Shown one piece after another: positions 31,214 to 40,285 of a DNA stretch of 64,000 bases. Location of the stretch: contig NZ_JALPVL010000006.1 in NCBI RefSeq assembly GCF_023544465.1, positions 434,001 through 498,000 of the forward strand, given 5' to 3'. The translations under genes were made by a program, and so were the position numbers. Within the stretch, counting starts at the first letter, position 1. Every line of letters starts with the position of its first letter. The notes beneath the pieces were generated by a model. The model saw nothing but the letters and a program-made list of their open reading frames with translations, was not told the DNA's origin and did not search any database. The DNA comes from Paractinoplanes maris (GTDB taxonomy: Bacteria; Actinomycetota; Actinomycetes; Mycobacteriales; Micromonosporaceae).

Positions 31214-32113
31214 ATGTCTGTTGAGAACGATCCGGCGCCCGCACTGCAGGCCTACGCGCATCCCGACAAGCTCGTCACCACCGAATGGCTCGCCGCCCAC
31301 CTCGACACCCCGGGCCTGGTCGTCGTCGAGTCGGACGAGGACGTTCTTCTCTACGACACCGGGCACATCCCGGGTGCGGTCAAGGTCGATTGGCACCTCG
31401 AGCTCAACGACCCGGTCACCCGCGACTACCTCGACCCGGCCGCCTTCGCCGCGATGTGTGAGGCCAAGGGCATCGGCCGCGACGACACGATCGTGTTCTA
31501 CGGCGACAACTTCAACTGGTGGGCCTCGTACGCCCTCTGGGTCTTCAGCCTCTTCGGCCACCGCGACCTGCGCCTGCTCGACGGCGGACGGCAGAAGTGG
31601 GCGGCCGAGGGCCGGGAGCTGACCCGGGAGCGCACCGAGCGACCGGCCGCCACCTATCCGGTCCCGGTTCGCAACGACGCCGAGATCCGGGCGTTCCGCG
31701 ACCAGGTCATGGGTCACATCAGCAGCGGTCGCCCGCTGGTCGACGTCCGCTCGCCGCAGGAATACACCGGTGAGCTGACCCACATGGAGGCGTACCCGCA
31801 GGAGGGCGCCCTGCGCGGCGGTCACATCCCGGGTGCGGTGAGCAAGCCGTGGAAGTCGGCGGCGAACGAGGACGGCACGTTCAAGCCGGCGGACGAGCTC
31901 GCCAAGATCTACCGCGACGAGCTGGGCCTCGAATCGGGCGACGACATCATCGCCTACTGCCGCATCGGCGAGCGGTCCAGCCACACCTGGTTCGTGCTGC
32001 GTCACCTGCTGGGCTATCCGCAGGTCCGCAACTACGACGGTTCCTGGACGGAGTGGGGCAACCTGGTCCGCGCCCCCATCGCCAAGGGCACGGAGCCCGG
32101 CGGCCTCAGCTAG
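31214..32113 (+). CDS. sseA: Thiosulfate/3-mercaptopyruvate sulfurtransferase (rhodanese)
   Basis: Two-rhodanese-domain sulfurtransferase of about 299 residues. The N-terminal inactive domain runs from WLAAHL to LLDGGRQKW; the C-terminal domain has [12 protein letters not shown] and the active-site loop [12 protein letters not shown], with the CRIGERS motif typical of actinobacterial SseA proteins. It transfers sulfane sulfur from thiosulfate or mercaptopyruvate to cyanide or thiols. ATG 31214 is preferred; GTG 31205 is in frame. A terminator hairpin follows directly. Confidence 0.93.
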   Translation: MSVENDPAPALQAYAHPDKLVTTEWLAAHLDTPGLVVVESDEDVLLYDTGHIPGAVKVDWHLELNDPVTRDYLDPAAFAAMCEAKGIGRDDTIVFYGDNFNWWASYALWVFSLFGHRDLRLLDGGRQKWAAEGRELTRERTERPAATYPVPVRNDAEIRAFRDQVMGHISSGRPLVDVRSPQEYTGELTHMEAYPQEGALRGGHIPGAVSKPWKSAANEDGTFKPADELAKIYRDELGLESGDDIIAYCRIGERSSHTWFVLRHLLGYPQVRNYDGSWTEWGNLVRAPIAKGTEPGGLS

Positions 32114-32124
32114 CCGACGAGATC

Positions 32125-32148
32125 AACGGGGCGGGAGACCGCCCCGTT
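32125..32148 (+). terminator. Hairpin terminator after sseA
   Basis: A perfect 10-bp stem, aacggggcgg (32125-32134) with ccgccccgtt (32139-32148), encloses a gaga tetraloop and is followed by cttgt. It separates sseA from the Hsp90-family operon. Confidence 0.8.
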
Positions 32149-32179
32149 CTTGTCGGTCGTTCGCGGTACCTTCTCCGCC

Positions 32180-33907
32180 GTGAGCAACACGTTCCAGGTC
32201 GACCTCCGGGGCATCGTCGACCTCCTCAGCCATCACCTCTACGCGAGCCCTCGTGTCTACGTCCGCGAGCTGCTGCAGAACGCGGTCGATGCGATCACCG
32301 CAGCCGGCGGGCCCGGCCTGATCGCGATCACCACGGGCCCCGGCGAGCTGCGCGTGACCGACAACGGCGTCGGTCTGACCGAGGTCCAGGTGCACGAGCT
32401 GCTGGCCACCATCGGCCGCAGCTCCAAGCGTGACGAGCTCGGTTTCGCCCGCCACGAGTTCCTCGGCCAGTTCGGCATCGGCCTGCTCTCGTGCTTCCTG
32501 GTGGCCGACGAGATCCGGGTGCACACCCGCCGGGCCGGCGCCGAGCCGGTGCTGTGGACGGGTTACTCCGACGGTCGCTACGCCGTCGCCGCCGGCGACG
32601 ACCGCGAGCCGGGCACGACGGTCACCCTGCTGCCGCGCCGCGGCTCCGAGCACCTTCTTTCCGGTACGACGGTGCGCGAGCTCGCCGAGCTCTACGGCTC
32701 ACTCCTCCCGGTCCGGGTCGAGGTCGACGGGGTCGCGGTCACCACCGGCGCCCTGCCGTGGCCCGATGGCGACCTCCCGGCGTACGCCCAGGAGATCTTC
32801 GGTTTTCGCCCGCTCGACGTGGTGCCGCTCGACGTGCCCGAGGCCGGCCTGACCGGGGTCGCCTTCGTGTTGCCGACCCCGGTCAACCCGGCCGCCCGCG
32901 GCGGCCACCGCGTCTATCTCAAGAGGATGCTGCTGGCTGAGAACGTCGAGGGGCTGCTGCCCGAGTGGGCGTTCTTCGCCCGCTGCGTGGTCGACAGCAC
33001 CGAGCTGCGGCCGACCGCGAGCCGCGAGGCGCTCTACGACGACAGCCTGCTCGCCGACACCCGCGAGGCGATCGCCGACCAGCTGCGCGGCTGGCTGGTG
33101 CGGCTGGCCTCGACCGACCCCCGTCGCCTGGGCGAGTTCCTGGCCATCCACCACCTCGGGGTCAAGGCCCTCGCCCTGCACGACGACGAGATGTTGCGGC
33201 TGGTCGAGCAGTGGGTGCCGATGGAGACGAACCTCGGCCACCTCACCCTGGCCGAGTTCCGCCAGCGGCACGGCGTCCTGCGCTACGCGGCCGGCGACGA
33301 CGAGTTCCGCCAGCTCGCCCCGGTCGCCGCCGCCCAGGATCTGGGTGTGATCAACGGGGGCATCGTCTACAACGCCGACATCGTCGAGCGTCTGGCCACA
33401 GTGGATGCCGAGGTTCGGGCCGAGCGGCTCGAGCCGGCCGACGTCGCAGCCCGCTTCTCGGCCCTCGACGCCGAGACCGAGCTGCGGCTGCGCCCGTTCC
33501 TGACCGTGGCGCAGCGCCGCCTCGACCGGCTCGGCTGCGAGGTCGTGGTGCGCGGTTTCGACCCGGCCGGCGTCCCCGCTCTCTATCTGGTGAGCCGCGC
33601 CGCCGCCTTCAACGAGCAGTTCACCGCGAGCCGCGACGCCGCCGACGACCTGTGGGGCGGCGTCCTCGACGCACTGTCCCGCACGGTGCCGACCGACCGG
33701 CCGCAGCTGGTGCTCAACCACCGCAACGCCCTGGTCCGCCGGGTCACCGCGATCGGCGACCCCGAGCTGGCCGGCCTGGCCGTCGAGTCGCTCTACGGGC
33801 AGGCGCTGATGATCGGCCACCACCCGATCCGCCCGGCCGACGCCGCGTTGCTGACCAGTTCGTTCATGGGCCTGCTCGACCGGGCCGTCCCGGGGGAGGA
33901 TCGATGA
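32180..33907 (+). CDS. Hsp90-family (HtpG-like) ATPase
   Basis: 575-residue protein with a GHKL ATPase head of the Hsp90 type: RELLQNAVDAITA (catalytic Glu and Mg-binding Asn), VTDNGVGLTEVQV, FLGQFGIGLLSCFLVADEI and GTTVTLLPRRG. The middle part includes the VYLKRMLLAENVEGLLPEWA and RPTASREALYDDSLL segments typical of HtpG. It is somewhat shorter than classical HtpG and diverged in the C-terminal half. The start is GTG 32180. Its stop overlaps the ATG of a 1010-residue TPR protein (ATGA), so the two are translationally coupled. It could be a chaperone with a dedicated TPR partner or an Hsp90-like module of a stress or defence system; the sequence does not decide. Confidence 0.9.
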   Translation: MSNTFQVDLRGIVDLLSHHLYASPRVYVRELLQNAVDAITAAGGPGLIAITTGPGELRVTDNGVGLTEVQVHELLATIGRSSKRDELGFARHEFLGQFGIGLLSCFLVADEIRVHTRRAGAEPVLWTGYSDGRYAVAAGDDREPGTTVTLLPRRGSEHLLSGTTVRELAELYGSLLPVRVEVDGVAVTTGALPWPDGDLPAYAQEIFGFRPLDVVPLDVPEAGLTGVAFVLPTPVNPAARGGHRVYLKRMLLAENVEGLLPEWAFFARCVVDSTELRPTASREALYDDSLLADTREAIADQLRGWLVRLASTDPRRLGEFLAIHHLGVKALALHDDEMLRLVEQWVPMETNLGHLTLAEFRQRHGVLRYAAGDDEFRQLAPVAAAQDLGVINGGIVYNADIVERLATVDAEVRAERLEPADVAARFSALDAETELRLRPFLTVAQRRLDRLGCEVVVRGFDPAGVPALYLVSRAAAFNEQFTASRDAADDLWGGVLDALSRTVPTDRPQLVLNHRNALVRRVTAIGDPELAGLAVESLYGQALMIGHHPIRPADAALLTSSFMGLLDRAVPGEDR

Positions 33908-36900
33908 AGACCGCCGACGAGCTCTGGGATCTCTTCGAGCAAGCCCGCACACTGCCGCACGGGGCGGCCCAGATCGCGCTGACCGAGGAGGTGCTGCGGC
34001 ACGCCGACACGACCGGCGACCCCCAGCTCGCCTTCGCCGTCCGCCAGCTGGCGACCAATTCCTACATCTACGGCGGCGAGCCGGCCAAGGCGTTCGTGAC
34101 CTTCGCCTGGGCGCTCAACGACTTCGACCGCAACCCGGGCCCGCATCACGCGCAGGGCAAGCACACGCTGCTGTGGCACTTCAAGACCATGGTCAACGCG
34201 ATGCTCAACTTCCCCGAGATCCCGCTGCCGCGCACCCGGGCCGTGCTCGACGACATGGAGCGGCGTTACCGCGAGGACGGCCACAGCCTGCAGGCGGTCT
34301 ATAAACACCGCTACCTGATCGCCGACCACGTCGGCACCCCCGACGCCGACGAGTGGTTCGCCCGGTGGCAGGCCGCGCCGCGCGACGATCTCTCCGACTG
34401 CATCGGCTGTGACCCGTCGTCGGTCGCCGTCTTCTATGCCGAGCGCGGCCGGTGGGCCGACGTGATCGCCACCGCCGAGCCGGTGCTGGCCGGCGAGCTG
34501 AGCTGCAGCGAGCAGCCGCAGGGCATCCTCCGTCAGCTGATGGTGGCCTATCTGCGCACCGGCCGGCTCGACGAGGCAGCCGACGCGCACCGCCGGTCCT
34601 ACCGTCTCGAGCGCGGCAACCTGGCCGACCTGTGGAATCTCGGCACCCACCTCGCGTTCTGCGCCCGCACCGGCAACGAGCACCGCGGCCTCGAGATCCT
34701 GCAGCGCCACCTCGACTGGCTCGACAAGGCACCGTCGCCCGCAGCCGAGATGCACTTCTCGGCCGACGCGGCGATGCTGTTGCGCCGGCTCACCGAGCTC
34801 GGGCACGGCGACGCGGTGATCCGCCGTCGTGACCGGGGAGACAGTTCCGCCGCCGAGCTCGGCACCGAGCTGTCGGCCCGGGCCATCGAGCTGGCCCAGC
34901 TCTTCGACAAGCGCAACGGCACCGACCACCAGAGCCGCTTGATCACCGCCGATCTCAGCACCGAGCCGTACGAGGTGACGCTGACGCTGTCGCCGACCGC
35001 CCGCCGCCCGGCCGCGGTCACCGTCCCGGCGCCGGCCGCGGAGTCCGCCGGGCCGTCGGCCGCGCTGGCTCCCGCTGTGCCGGCTCCCGCTGTGCCGGCT
35101 CCCGCGGTGCTGGCTCCGGACGTGCCGATTCCCGCTGAGGCCACCGCCGCCGAGCTGCTCGACCTGGCCCGACAGCTCGACCAGGCCGACGACGACGCGG
35201 GACTCGCCGCCGCCCTCGAAGCGCTCGACGCCCGCTTTCCCCAGCTCGCTTATGTGCAGCTCGGTGACGCGCAGGCTGATCACGTGCAGGGCGGTGACGC
35301 GCGGGCTGGTGACGTGCAGGGCGGTGACGCGCGGGCTGGTGACGTGCAGGGCGGTGACGTGCAGGGCGGTGACGTGCAGGGCGGTGACGCGCGGGCTGGT
35401 GACGTGCAGGGCGGTGACGTGCGGGGCGGTGACGCGCTGCTTGCCGCGCGTCGGGAGGTGCTGCTCGGCAATCAACTGCGGGCGCCCGGTCGTGACGACG
35501 CCCGCGGCCACTGGGACCGGGCGGTCGAGCTCTTCACCGTCGCCGGTGCGGCGGGTGAGGCCGGGGTCCTGCGGGCCCGCCTGGCGATGGAGGCCGGTTA
35601 CGCCGGCGGCGAGGTCGACGACGACGAGCCGATCCGGGCCGACGTCGCCTATCAGGATGAGCACGGCGGCCCGCGCGAGCGCGCCCACGCCTGGTTGCGC
35701 CTGTCGATCCTGCACTTGATGCAGGGCCGGCCCGAGGAGGCGAACGAGGCAGGCGACCGCGCCGACGAGTTCGCCGCCCGGACCGGCGACGCGCGCCTGG
35801 TCGCCATGCACGCGATGTTGCGAGCCCGCAGCCGCATGGCGATGCACCGCCACGAGGAAGCCGTGGAGAGCGCCCGCGAGGCCTGGGAGTTCTACCGCCA
35901 CCACGGCCCGGCCCGCCGGATCGCCGAGGCCGGCACGATCTTCGGCCACACCGTCGGCGATCCGGCCGAGCAGGTCGAGGCGTTCACCGCGGTGCTGGCC
36001 ACCGGCGAGGCCGACAAGGCCCTGCCCGCACGGGTCGGCCGCGGCAACGCGTTGCTGCACCTCGGCCGGCCCGGCGAGGCGATCCCCGACCTGGTCGAGG
36101 CGGTGGCGTTGTGCGCCGAGGCGGGCCTGGAGGCCGGCGGTGCGCACGCGCGCGGTGATCTGGCCAACGCCTATCGCCTGGCCGACCGCCCGGTCGAGGC
36201 GGCCGAGGTGGCCGAGGAGGCGCTCGCGCTGTTCGAGCAGCTCGGCGATGACGACTCGGCCGACAACACCCGATATCTGCTCAGCGGGCTCTATCAGACG
36301 ATCGGCGACAAGGACGGCGCCCTCGCGCTCTATCGCATCCTCATCGAGCATTTGGCCGGCAACCCGGCGGGTCGCGGCCAGATCGCCGAGGAGGCCGCCG
36401 GCTTGCTCTTCGACCTCGACCGCGACGCCGAGGCGGCCGAGACGTTCCGGGCTGCCGCCTCGGCCCTGCACGAGGCGGACGACCTGATCGGCGAGCTGCG
36501 GGCCTTGCGCCGGGGTGTGGCCGCCCTGCACTTCGCCGACCAGCCCGAGCAGGGTGAGAAAGCTCTCCGGATCATCGCTGAGAAGTTCGGCGCGCTGCCG
36601 CCCGAGCTGGCCGTCGATCCGAACGCGGTCTTCCAGTGGTCGATGACCGCGTTCGAGGCCGGTAACCTGTTCATGTCCCGGGGCCGATATGCCGAGGCGC
36701 TGCCGCACCTGCGCGGTGCTCCCGAGCGGTTGCGGGCCATCGGTGCCACCGACCAGGCCGATCGCGTCGAGGGCATGCTGGGTGAGGCGCTGTTGCGGGC
36801 CGGTCAGGCCGTCGAGGCCGAGGCGCTGCTCCGGGCGCTGATCGAGCGCCTGCCCGCTGACGCTCCGAGCCGCGAGGTCGCCGTCCGCGTGCACCAGGAG

Positions 36901-36936
36901 GCGCGGGCCGAGGTCGAGGGTCGTTCCACATCCTGA
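33904..36936 (+). CDS. Large tetratricopeptide-repeat protein coupled to the Hsp90-family gene
   Basis: 1010 residues, starting [20 protein letters not shown]. Two helical TPR blocks (about 1-340 and 515-1010) are joined by a Pro/Ala-rich linker and a Gly-Asp repeat. TPR-like units include [18 protein letters not shown]-type pairs and [39 protein letters not shown] and [18 protein letters not shown]. No enzymatic motif or membrane segment is seen. The ATG overlaps the preceding Hsp90-family stop by four bases. TPR proteins act as Hsp90 co-chaperones in eukaryotes, so a functional pair is a reasonable inference. The frame is open upstream through the Hsp90 gene, but that part is Arg/Pro-rich out-of-phase sequence. 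Confidence 0.88.
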   Translation: MKTADELWDLFEQARTLPHGAAQIALTEEVLRHADTTGDPQLAFAVRQLATNSYIYGGEPAKAFVTFAWALNDFDRNPGPHHAQGKHTLLWHFKTMVNAMLNFPEIPLPRTRAVLDDMERRYREDGHSLQAVYKHRYLIADHVGTPDADEWFARWQAAPRDDLSDCIGCDPSSVAVFYAERGRWADVIATAEPVLAGELSCSEQPQGILRQLMVAYLRTGRLDEAADAHRRSYRLERGNLADLWNLGTHLAFCARTGNEHRGLEILQRHLDWLDKAPSPAAEMHFSADAAMLLRRLTELGHGDAVIRRRDRGDSSAAELGTELSARAIELAQLFDKRNGTDHQSRLITADLSTEPYEVTLTLSPTARRPAAVTVPAPAAESAGPSAALAPAVPAPAVPAPAVLAPDVPIPAEATAAELLDLARQLDQADDDAGLAAALEALDARFPQLAYVQLGDAQADHVQGGDARAGDVQGGDARAGDVQGGDVQGGDVQGGDARAGDVQGGDVRGGDALLAARREVLLGNQLRAPGRDDARGHWDRAVELFTVAGAAGEAGVLRARLAMEAGYAGGEVDDDEPIRADVAYQDEHGGPRERAHAWLRLSILHLMQGRPEEANEAGDRADEFAARTGDARLVAMHAMLRARSRMAMHRHEEAVESAREAWEFYRHHGPARRIAEAGTIFGHTVGDPAEQVEAFTAVLATGEADKALPARVGRGNALLHLGRPGEAIPDLVEAVALCAEAGLEAGGAHARGDLANAYRLADRPVEAAEVAEEALALFEQLGDDDSADNTRYLLSGLYQTIGDKDGALALYRILIEHLAGNPAGRGQIAEEAAGLLFDLDRDAEAAETFRAAASALHEADDLIGELRALRRGVAALHFADQPEQGEKALRIIAEKFGALPPELAVDPNAVFQWSMTAFEAGNLFMSRGRYAEALPHLRGAPERLRAIGATDQADRVEGMLGEALLRAGQAVEAEALLRALIERLPADAPSREVAVRVHQEARAEVEGRSTS
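35277..35434 (+). repeat. 15-bp tandem repeat inside the TPR gene
   Basis: About ten units of ggtgacgtgcagggc or ggtgacgcgcgggct, coding GDVQG or GDARA, follow each other without interruption around residues 458-510. The copies are nearly identical in DNA, not only in protein, which indicates recent slippage or unequal exchange. Confidence 0.9.
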
Positions 36937-36947
36937 ACGTGCGTTAA
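36936..36947. promoter_or_regulatory. Candidate TetR operator half, AACGNNCGTTAA
   Basis: aacgtgcgttaa lies 34 bases before the TetR gene, overlapping the stop region of the TPR gene. The same AACGNNCGTTAA pattern recurs at 43139-43150 before the carboxyltransferase gene. A TTGACA at 36957-36962 follows it. Autoregulation by the TetR protein is inferred. Confidence 0.5.
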
Positions 36948-36980
36948 GGCGAAGGCTTGACAGAGGGATAAAGTGACCTC

Positions 36981-37586
36981 GTGACAACGGTTGATCAGCA
37001 GCAGCGTCCGGGTCCGCCCGCACCCCGGCGGCGATCGCGACGAGACGAGATCCTGGAGATCGCGGTGGGTCTGTTCGCGGCCCGTGGCTATCACGGTGTC
37101 TCGATGGACGACATCGGCTCGGCCGCCGGCGTGACCGGCCCGGCGCTCTATCACCACTTCGCCGGCAAAGAGGCGATGCTGGTGGCCGCGCTGATCCCGG
37201 TGAGCGAGAGTCTGCTGCACGGCGGCAAGACCCGGGTCGGCCATCACCCCGAGGACGCCAGTGCCGCGCTGGCCGACCTGATCGACTTCCACGTCGAGTT
37301 CGCCCTGGCCAACCCGGCGGTCATCGCTCTGCATCTGCATGAGCTCGACCGCCTGCCCGAGGAGCCGCGCCGCCAGATCCGCCGGCTGCAGCGCCTTTAT
37401 GTCGAGGAGTGGGTGGGCGTGCTGGCCACGCTGCGTCCCGAGCTCGACGCGGCCGAGGCGCGGGTGCTCGCGCACTCGGCGTTCGGCCTGATGAATTCGA
37501 CCCCGTTCCTCGGTGGCGAGGTCGACCGCCGCCGCCGCGCCGCCCTGCTGCGCGAGGCGACGATGCACGCCCTGACCGGCCGCTGA
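36981..37586 (+). CDS. TetR/AcrR-family transcriptional regulator
   Basis: 201-residue repressor-type protein. The N-terminal HTH spans about residues 20-66 (DEILEIAVGLFAARGYHGVS, then DIGSAAGVTGPALYHHFAGK). The C-terminal helical domain holds a putative acyl-type ligand pocket (FHVEFALANPAVIALHLHEL). It directly precedes the biotin carboxylase/HMG-CoA lyase genes in the same direction, separated by a 332-bp repeat spacer, suggesting control of acyl-CoA catabolism. The start is GTG 36981. Confidence 0.9.
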   Translation: MTTVDQQQRPGPPAPRRRSRRDEILEIAVGLFAARGYHGVSMDDIGSAAGVTGPALYHHFAGKEAMLVAALIPVSESLLHGGKTRVGHHPEDASAALADLIDFHVEFALANPAVIALHLHELDRLPEEPRRQIRRLQRLYVEEWVGVLATLRPELDAAEARVLAHSAFGLMNSTPFLGGEVDRRRRAALLREATMHALTGR

Positions 37587-37619
37587 CCCCGGCCGGTCGC
37601 CACCGGGAAACGACTACCC

Positions 37620-37860
37620 GACCCGCACCACCGCCGCACCCGAGGCGCGGCGGCGCACCACCCGCCCGCATCACCGCCGCACCCCAGGGCGCGGCGTCGC
37701 ACCGCCCGCTCGCACCACCGCCGCACCCCAGGGCGCGGCGTCGCACCGCCCGCTCGCACCACCGCCGCACCCGAGGAACGGCGTCGCACCACCGCCGCAC
37801 CCGAGGCGCGGCGGAGCCTCACCCGCCCGCACCAGGGCGTCGGCACCACCGCCCACCACC
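37620..37860. repeat. GC-rich tandem repeat spacer, about 44-bp period
   Basis: Units built around caccgccgcaccccagggcg recur at 37672, 37716 and 37760 (44 bp apart), with diverged copies on both sides. The 332-bp gap between the TetR gene and the biotin carboxylase gene consists almost entirely of this array; the frame through it is open but Pro/Arg/His-rich and not part of the biotin carboxylase. Confidence 0.85.
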
Positions 37861-37918
37861 CCCGGGCAGAACCCACCGAGCGCCCCACCGGGCGACCACG
37901 AAGAAGAGAAGGTCAACG

Positions 37919-39253
37919 ATGATCGACTCGCTGCTCATCGCCAATCGGGGCGAGATCGCCCGCCGGATCATCCGCACCGCGAAACGGCTCGGCATCCGGA
38001 CCATCGCGATCCACTCCGAGCCCGACGCTGACATGCCGTTCGTCCGCGAGGCCGACGAGGCGGTCTGCGTCGGCCCGACCAACCCGGCCGAGAGCTATCG
38101 CAACGCCGAGGCCATCCTGGCCGCCGCGAAAGCCACCGGCGCCCAGGCCGTCCACCCCGGCTACGGCTTCCTCAGTGAGAACGCCGACTTCGCCCGTCTG
38201 GTCGAGGCCAACGGCCTGATCTGGGTCGGCCCGGGCGCCGACGCCATCGCCGCGATGGGCGACAAGATCAAGGCCCGCAACCTGATGGCCGCGGCCGGCG
38301 TCCCGGTCGCGCCCGGCACCCAGGAACCGGTCGGCTCGGTGACCGAGGCGATCGAGGCGGCCGGCGTCATCGGTTACCCGATCATGGTCAAGGCCGCCGC
38401 CGGCGGCGGTGGCATGGGCATGGCCGTGGCGAACGACGAGGCGGCCCTGCGTACCGAGTTCGCCAAGGTCGGCGCCTTCGCCGAGCGCATGTTCGGCAGC
38501 GGCGACGTGCTGCTCGAGCGCTACTTCCCCCGGGTGCGCCACGTCGAGGTGCAGATCCTCGGCCTGGCCGACGGCCGGGTGATCGCCCTCAGCGAGCGCG
38601 AGTGCTCCGTCCAGCGCCGCAATCAGAAGCTGGTCGAGGAAGCTCCCAGCCCCGCCGTCGGCGACGACCTGCGGGCCCGCTTCCTGGCCGCCGCGGTCCA
38701 GGCCGGTGAGGCGGTCGGCTATCGCAACGCGGGCACCGTCGAGTGCCTGCTCGACCCGGCGACCGGCGAGTTCTTCTTCCTCGAGATGAACACCCGCCTG
38801 CAGGTCGAGCACCCGATCACCGAGCTGCTCCACGGCATCGACCTGGTCGAGGAGCAGCTGCGCGTGGCCTCGGGCGAGGCGCCCACCTTCACCGCCGTAC
38901 CCGAAACGACCGGCCATGCCATCGAGCTGCGCGTCAATGCCGAGGATCCGAAGCGTTTCCTGCCCGGCCCGGGCCGGGTCACCACCTGGGTCGAGCCGAC
39001 CGGCGAGGGCATCCGGGTCGACTCCGGCTACGCCGAGGGCACGACGGTCGGCATGTCCTACGACTCCCTGATGGCCAAGGTGATCGTGGTCGGCGCCGAC
39101 CGCGACGAGGCGATCGCCCGGGCCCGGGCGGCGGTGGCCGGATTCTCGATCGCCGGGCCCAAGAACAACCTGCCCTTCTTCGCCGAGCTGCTCGAGAACG
39201 ACGAGTTCCTCTCGGGCGACTACGACACGGCCATCGTGTCGCGGATGAGGTGA
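37919..39253 (+). CDS. Biotin carboxylase subunit without BCCP domain
   Basis: ATP-grasp biotin carboxylase, 444 residues, which carboxylates biotin on a carrier protein for an acyl-CoA carboxylase. It starts MIDSLLIANRGEIARRIIRT; the ATP-grasp glycine loop KAAAGGGGMGMAVA and the metal/ATP site EMNTRLQVEHPITELL are intact, and it ends with the BC C-terminal subdomain (NLPFFAELLENDEFL). Actinobacterial acyl-CoA carboxylase alpha chains usually exceed 590 residues and carry a C-terminal BCCP with a biotinyl lysine in an (E/A)MKM motif. Here the gene stops before any such domain, so a separate carrier is required. HMG-CoA lyase follows after 7 bases. Confidence 0.92.
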   Translation: MIDSLLIANRGEIARRIIRTAKRLGIRTIAIHSEPDADMPFVREADEAVCVGPTNPAESYRNAEAILAAAKATGAQAVHPGYGFLSENADFARLVEANGLIWVGPGADAIAAMGDKIKARNLMAAAGVPVAPGTQEPVGSVTEAIEAAGVIGYPIMVKAAAGGGGMGMAVANDEAALRTEFAKVGAFAERMFGSGDVLLERYFPRVRHVEVQILGLADGRVIALSERECSVQRRNQKLVEEAPSPAVGDDLRARFLAAAVQAGEAVGYRNAGTVECLLDPATGEFFFLEMNTRLQVEHPITELLHGIDLVEEQLRVASGEAPTFTAVPETTGHAIELRVNAEDPKRFLPGPGRVTTWVEPTGEGIRVDSGYAEGTTVGMSYDSLMAKVIVVGADRDEAIARARAAVAGFSIAGPKNNLPFFAELLENDEFLSGDYDTAIVSRMR

Positions 39254-39260
39254 CCAGTCG

Positions 39261-40139
39261 ATGACGCCCGTGAGCATCCGCGAGGTCGCGCCCCGCGACG
39301 GCCTGCAGAACGAGGACCCGATCCCGGCCGACTCCAAGGTCCGCCTGATCGACGCGCTGAGTGAGACCGGCGTGCGGCGGATCGAGGCGGTCTCCTTCGT
39401 CCACCCCCGGGCCATCCCGCAGATGGCCGACGCCGACGAGGTCTGGGCCCGGGTCAACCGCCATCCCGGCATCCGTTACTCGGCGCTGATCCCCAACACC
39501 CGCGGCGCGCAACGAGCGCTGGCCGCCGGCTTCCGCGAGATCGAGGTCGTGGTGTCCGCATCGGACACTCACAACCGGCGTAACCTCAACCGCTCGACCG
39601 ACGAGTCGCTCGACGACATCGCGTCGCTGATCCCGCTGATCCACGAGGCCGGCGCCACGGTCGAGGTGATCGTGGCGACCAGCTTCGGCTGCCCGTTCGA
39701 GGGTGACATCGACCCGGACCGGGTGGCGGCCATCGTGGCTCGCGTCCGCGCCGACGGCGCTGACCGCATCGCCTTCGGCGACACGACCGGCATGGCGACT
39801 CCCCGGCGGGTCCGCGACCTGCTTTCGGCCGTACGCCCCGACCTGCTCCACTTCCACAACACCAGGGGTACGGGGCTGGCCAACGTCGTGACGGCGCTGG
39901 ATCTCGGGATCACCGAGTTCGACGCCAGCGTCGGCGGGATCGGTGGGTGCCCCTACGCCCCGGGTGCGTCCGGCAACGTGGCGACCGAGGAGGTCGTCCA
40001 CATGCTTCAGGACATGGGCATCGACACCGGAATCGACTTGGATCGCCTGATCGGTACGGCCGAGATGGCGGAGAAGTTGCTCGGCCGCACACTCCCGTCG
40101 GGTGTCCTTCGGGCCGGACCGCGCACCAGATTGGTGTGA
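39261..40139 (+). CDS. Hydroxymethylglutaryl-CoA lyase
   Basis: Cleaves HMG-CoA to acetyl-CoA and acetoacetate, the last step of leucine breakdown. The 292-residue TIM-barrel protein has the N-terminal VAPRDGLQNE motif (catalytic Arg-Asp), the DTTGMATP segment, metal-binding LLHFHNTRGTGLANV and the HMGL signature GGIGGCPYAPGASGN with the active-site Cys. The ATG lies 7 bases after the biotin carboxylase stop (GAGGTGA upstream), so the two are one operon. With the carboxyltransferase and dehydrogenase at 43-46 kb it outlines a methylcrotonyl-CoA route. Confidence 0.94.
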   Translation: MTPVSIREVAPRDGLQNEDPIPADSKVRLIDALSETGVRRIEAVSFVHPRAIPQMADADEVWARVNRHPGIRYSALIPNTRGAQRALAAGFREIEVVVSASDTHNRRNLNRSTDESLDDIASLIPLIHEAGATVEVIVATSFGCPFEGDIDPDRVAAIVARVRADGADRIAFGDTTGMATPRRVRDLLSAVRPDLLHFHNTRGTGLANVVTALDLGITEFDASVGGIGGCPYAPGASGNVATEEVVHMLQDMGIDTGIDLDRLIGTAEMAEKLLGRTLPSGVLRAGPRTRLV

Positions 40140-40285
40140 TTTCCGGAGGACGAACCGGCGATCATTTTTCCTATTTGCCCGCGTGACCGCTCATCCGTCG
40201 TGTCGTTACCAATACGAGTGGCCGATATCGCCGGTACGAAAGGCGGATCTGTCACCGGTTCAGCCGACACGACGAGGGGCGGATC

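Noticed and set aside
33793-37023. A very long open frame antisense to the TPR gene
   Set aside because: It mirrors the strong G/C bias of the plus-strand codons, has no family motif and covers several genes on the opposite strand. The TPR and Hsp90 motifs on plus are decisive.
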